Positions 31,231 through 32,546 of a DNA stretch of 32,546 nucleotides are shown here, piece by piece. This stretch comes from an uncultured Kiritimatiellota bacterium. GTDB lineage: Bacteria > Verrucomicrobiota > Kiritimatiellia > RFP12 > UBA1067. Made by a program: the position numbers and the translations under genes. Within the stretch, counting starts at the first letter, position 1, and each line of letters opens with the position of its first letter. The notes beneath the pieces are model-generated. The model was not told where the DNA came from. It ran no database searches and worked only from the letters and a program-made list of their open reading frames with translations. The stretch spans positions 1 through 32,546 of the forward strand of contig CAKTYZ010000024.1 in assembly GCA_934635225.1 (NCBI GenBank). The letters are read 5' to 3'.

Positions 31231-32442
31231 ATGATTGGCATGGAAGAGATGCAGGAAATCTTGGATACGTCAGCTCGCCTCGTTTCGGCGGTATCGACGG
31301 ATTTCCACCGCTACTTGAGCGAGGAGATTGACTGGCGCGGTCGCTTGATCTGCATCAAGGGCGCACGGGGGACAGGAAAGACGACGCTGATGCTGCAGCG
31401 CATTCGGGAGGCGTTTGGTATCGACGGAAAGGCCGTCTACATCAGCCTTGACGACCTCTGGTTCTCGAACCATCGCGTCCGAGATGCGGTTGAGTATTTC
31501 CACATGCATGGCTATACGCACGTCTTTGTCGATGAAGTGCATCATTTCGGCAAGGACTGGGCGTTGCTGGTCAAGAACCTCTACGATCAGTTTCCGGACT
31601 TGAATTTCGTTTACAGCGGATCGTCGCTTCTGCGGATCGAGAATGCGCGCGGCGACCTGTCCCGTCGGCAGGGCGTGTATACGCTGAAGGGACTCTCGTT
31701 TCGCGAGTTCCTTGCGTTCGAGGGCGTTGTGCGACTGGCGGCGGTCAAGCTGGAGGACATTCTGTCCGACCATCGGACGATTGCGGCGGATGTCGTTTCC
31801 TCCGTCAAGGTGCTGCCGTTGTTTGAGCGGTACGTCCGGGAGGGGTTCTATCCCTTCTACCGCGAGCCGGGCGGGCTTTATGCCCAGCGGATCTGCGAAG
31901 TCGTCAACAAGGTGTTGGAGTCGGACTGGCCGGCCGTGGAGGACGTTTCGGTCGAGACCGTCCGAAAGGCGAAGAAGATGCTGATGGTGCTGGCGTCAAG
32001 CGTTCCGCAGCAGCCGAACATGTCCCGTCTCTATCATGAGCTTGAGACGGAGCGCAACACCGGGCTGAAGATGCTGGGCGCGCTGGATCGCGGCGGACTG
32101 CTTGCGCTCGTCCCTCCCAAAGGCGAGAACCTGAAGAACCTCTCCAAGCCGGAGAAGATCTACTGCGACAACACCAACCTGATGTATGCGCTGACGCCGC
32201 GTACGGACAGGGGAACGGCACGCGAGACGTTCTTCTTCAACCAGGTCCGCAAGGATCACGCGGCCGTGTTCTCCGGCCTTGGAGATTTTCTGGTGGACGG
32301 CACGTGGCTTTTCGAGATCGGCGGCAGCGGCAAGGGCTTCCGGCAGATCAGGGATGTGCCGAACAGCTTTGTCGTCAACGATGACGTCGAGCGCGGTCTC
32401 GGCAACAAGATTCCGCTGTGGCTGTTTGGGCTCCTTTACTAA
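31231..32442 (+). CDS. AAA_14/DUF4143-type ATP-binding protein
   Basis: A 403-residue P-loop ATPase of the large AAA family often annotated 'ATP-binding protein'; its cellular role is not established. Walker A is KGARGTGKTTLML (about residues 49-61) and Walker B with adjacent acidic residue is VFVDEVHHFGKDW. A sensor-like VYSGSSLLRIE, LKGLSFREFLAFEG and a C-terminal region (KIYCDNTNLMYAL, ETFFFNQVRKDH, FLVDGTWLFEIGG) follow; in this family that region contains a PD-(D/E)XK-like fold. It is cytoplasmic with no signal peptide. It is separated from the glycan operon by the palindrome array and carries leader copy B with a strong RBS. A transposase fragment starts right after its stop, so the gene may have moved with mobile DNA. 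Confidence 0.82.
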   Translation: MIGMEEMQEILDTSARLVSAVSTDFHRYLSEEIDWRGRLICIKGARGTGKTTLMLQRIREAFGIDGKAVYISLDDLWFSNHRVRDAVEYFHMHGYTHVFVDEVHHFGKDWALLVKNLYDQFPDLNFVYSGSSLLRIENARGDLSRRQGVYTLKGLSFREFLAFEGVVRLAAVKLEDILSDHRTIAADVVSSVKVLPLFERYVREGFYPFYREPGGLYAQRICEVVNKVLESDWPAVEDVSVETVRKAKKMLMVLASSVPQQPNMSRLYHELETERNTGLKMLGALDRGGLLALVPPKGENLKNLSKPEKIYCDNTNLMYALTPRTDRGTARETFFFNQVRKDHAAVFSGLGDFLVDGTWLFEIGGSGKGFRQIRDVPNSFVVNDDVERGLGNKIPLWLFGLLY

Positions 32443-32455
32443 ACATTGCAAGGCT

Positions 32456-32546
32456 TCTGCGCCGCCGGCCACCGTGTCCATCTCGAAGTGCCCCAGCTCC
32501 TTCGCCTCCGAGGCCTCCTTCGGCCTGTCCTTGACCATCCTCCTGC
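32456..32546 (-). pseudogene. IS30-family transposase fragment (runs off the window)
   Basis: On the - strand from the right edge the frame reads DRPKEASEAKELGHFEMDTV then AGG. This matches the start of the IS30 DDE domain ('RPxE...GHWExDTVxG'), including the first catalytic Asp in MDTV. The similarity ends within about ten residues, at the stop of the ATPase gene, where an intact transposase would continue with a 'LLTLVERKTR'-like stretch. The gene is therefore truncated at its 3' side; its 5' part lies outside the window. Confidence 0.6.

Overview
The window is a GC-rich stretch of a Gram-negative bacterial chromosome. It carries lipid A genes (lpxI, lpxB), a GspE/PilB secretion ATPase, secreted enzymes with signal peptides, two XylR-type regulators (periplasmic-binding-like sensor plus AraC DNA-binding domain), and large beta-solenoid proteins with 'LNGFDQT' repeats. 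That mix is typical of the Verrucomicrobiota / Kiritimatiellota / Lentisphaerota group, probably a gut or other polysaccharide-rich anaerobic lineage. No rRNA or marker gene fixes the taxon, so this is inference.

Layout. 1-9177 is mostly housekeeping on the + strand: gspE-like ATPase, xseA, argF, ilvE, recJ, a DnaQ-like exonuclease, a phenylacetate-CoA ligase and tRNA-Val(UAC). 9415-17608 is a first glycan locus: a XylR-type regulator on the - strand, a divergent regulatory region holding a 13-bp direct repeat next to a good promoter, then a three-gene + operon (beta-helix lipoprotein, secreted beta-rich protein, GH5-GH20 fusion enzyme). 17668-19878 holds tRNA-Arg(UCU) on - and an lpxI-lpxB pair. 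20100-30658 is a second glycan locus: a second XylR-type regulator and a four-gene operon (secreted esterase, beta-solenoid surface protein, SGNH esterase, SGNH + GH141-like beta-helix fusion), which looks built for de-acetylating and cutting an acetylated plant-type polysaccharide. 30659-31230 is a non-coding region with an unusual repeat array, followed by an AAA/DUF4143-type ATPase (31231-32442) and a fragment of an IS30-type transposase at the right edge.

Most unusual signals. (1) A promoter-plus-leader cassette occurs twice (19950-20075 and 31074-31230). Two perfectly identical blocks, the promoter and a 38-nt loop, flank arms that differ in sequence between copies yet are self-complementary in each. 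This is the pattern expected of a structured RNA with a variable closing stem. (2) Seven copies of a 10-bp palindrome sit at exactly 22-bp spacing (30803-30944), and the whole array is itself a dyad. (3) One polypeptide carries intact GH5 and GH20 active sites. (4) A secreted esterase and a beta-solenoid protein share a 137-bp, about 93% identical 5' coding block. No transporter, SusC/SusD pair or sulfatase is present in either glycan locus.
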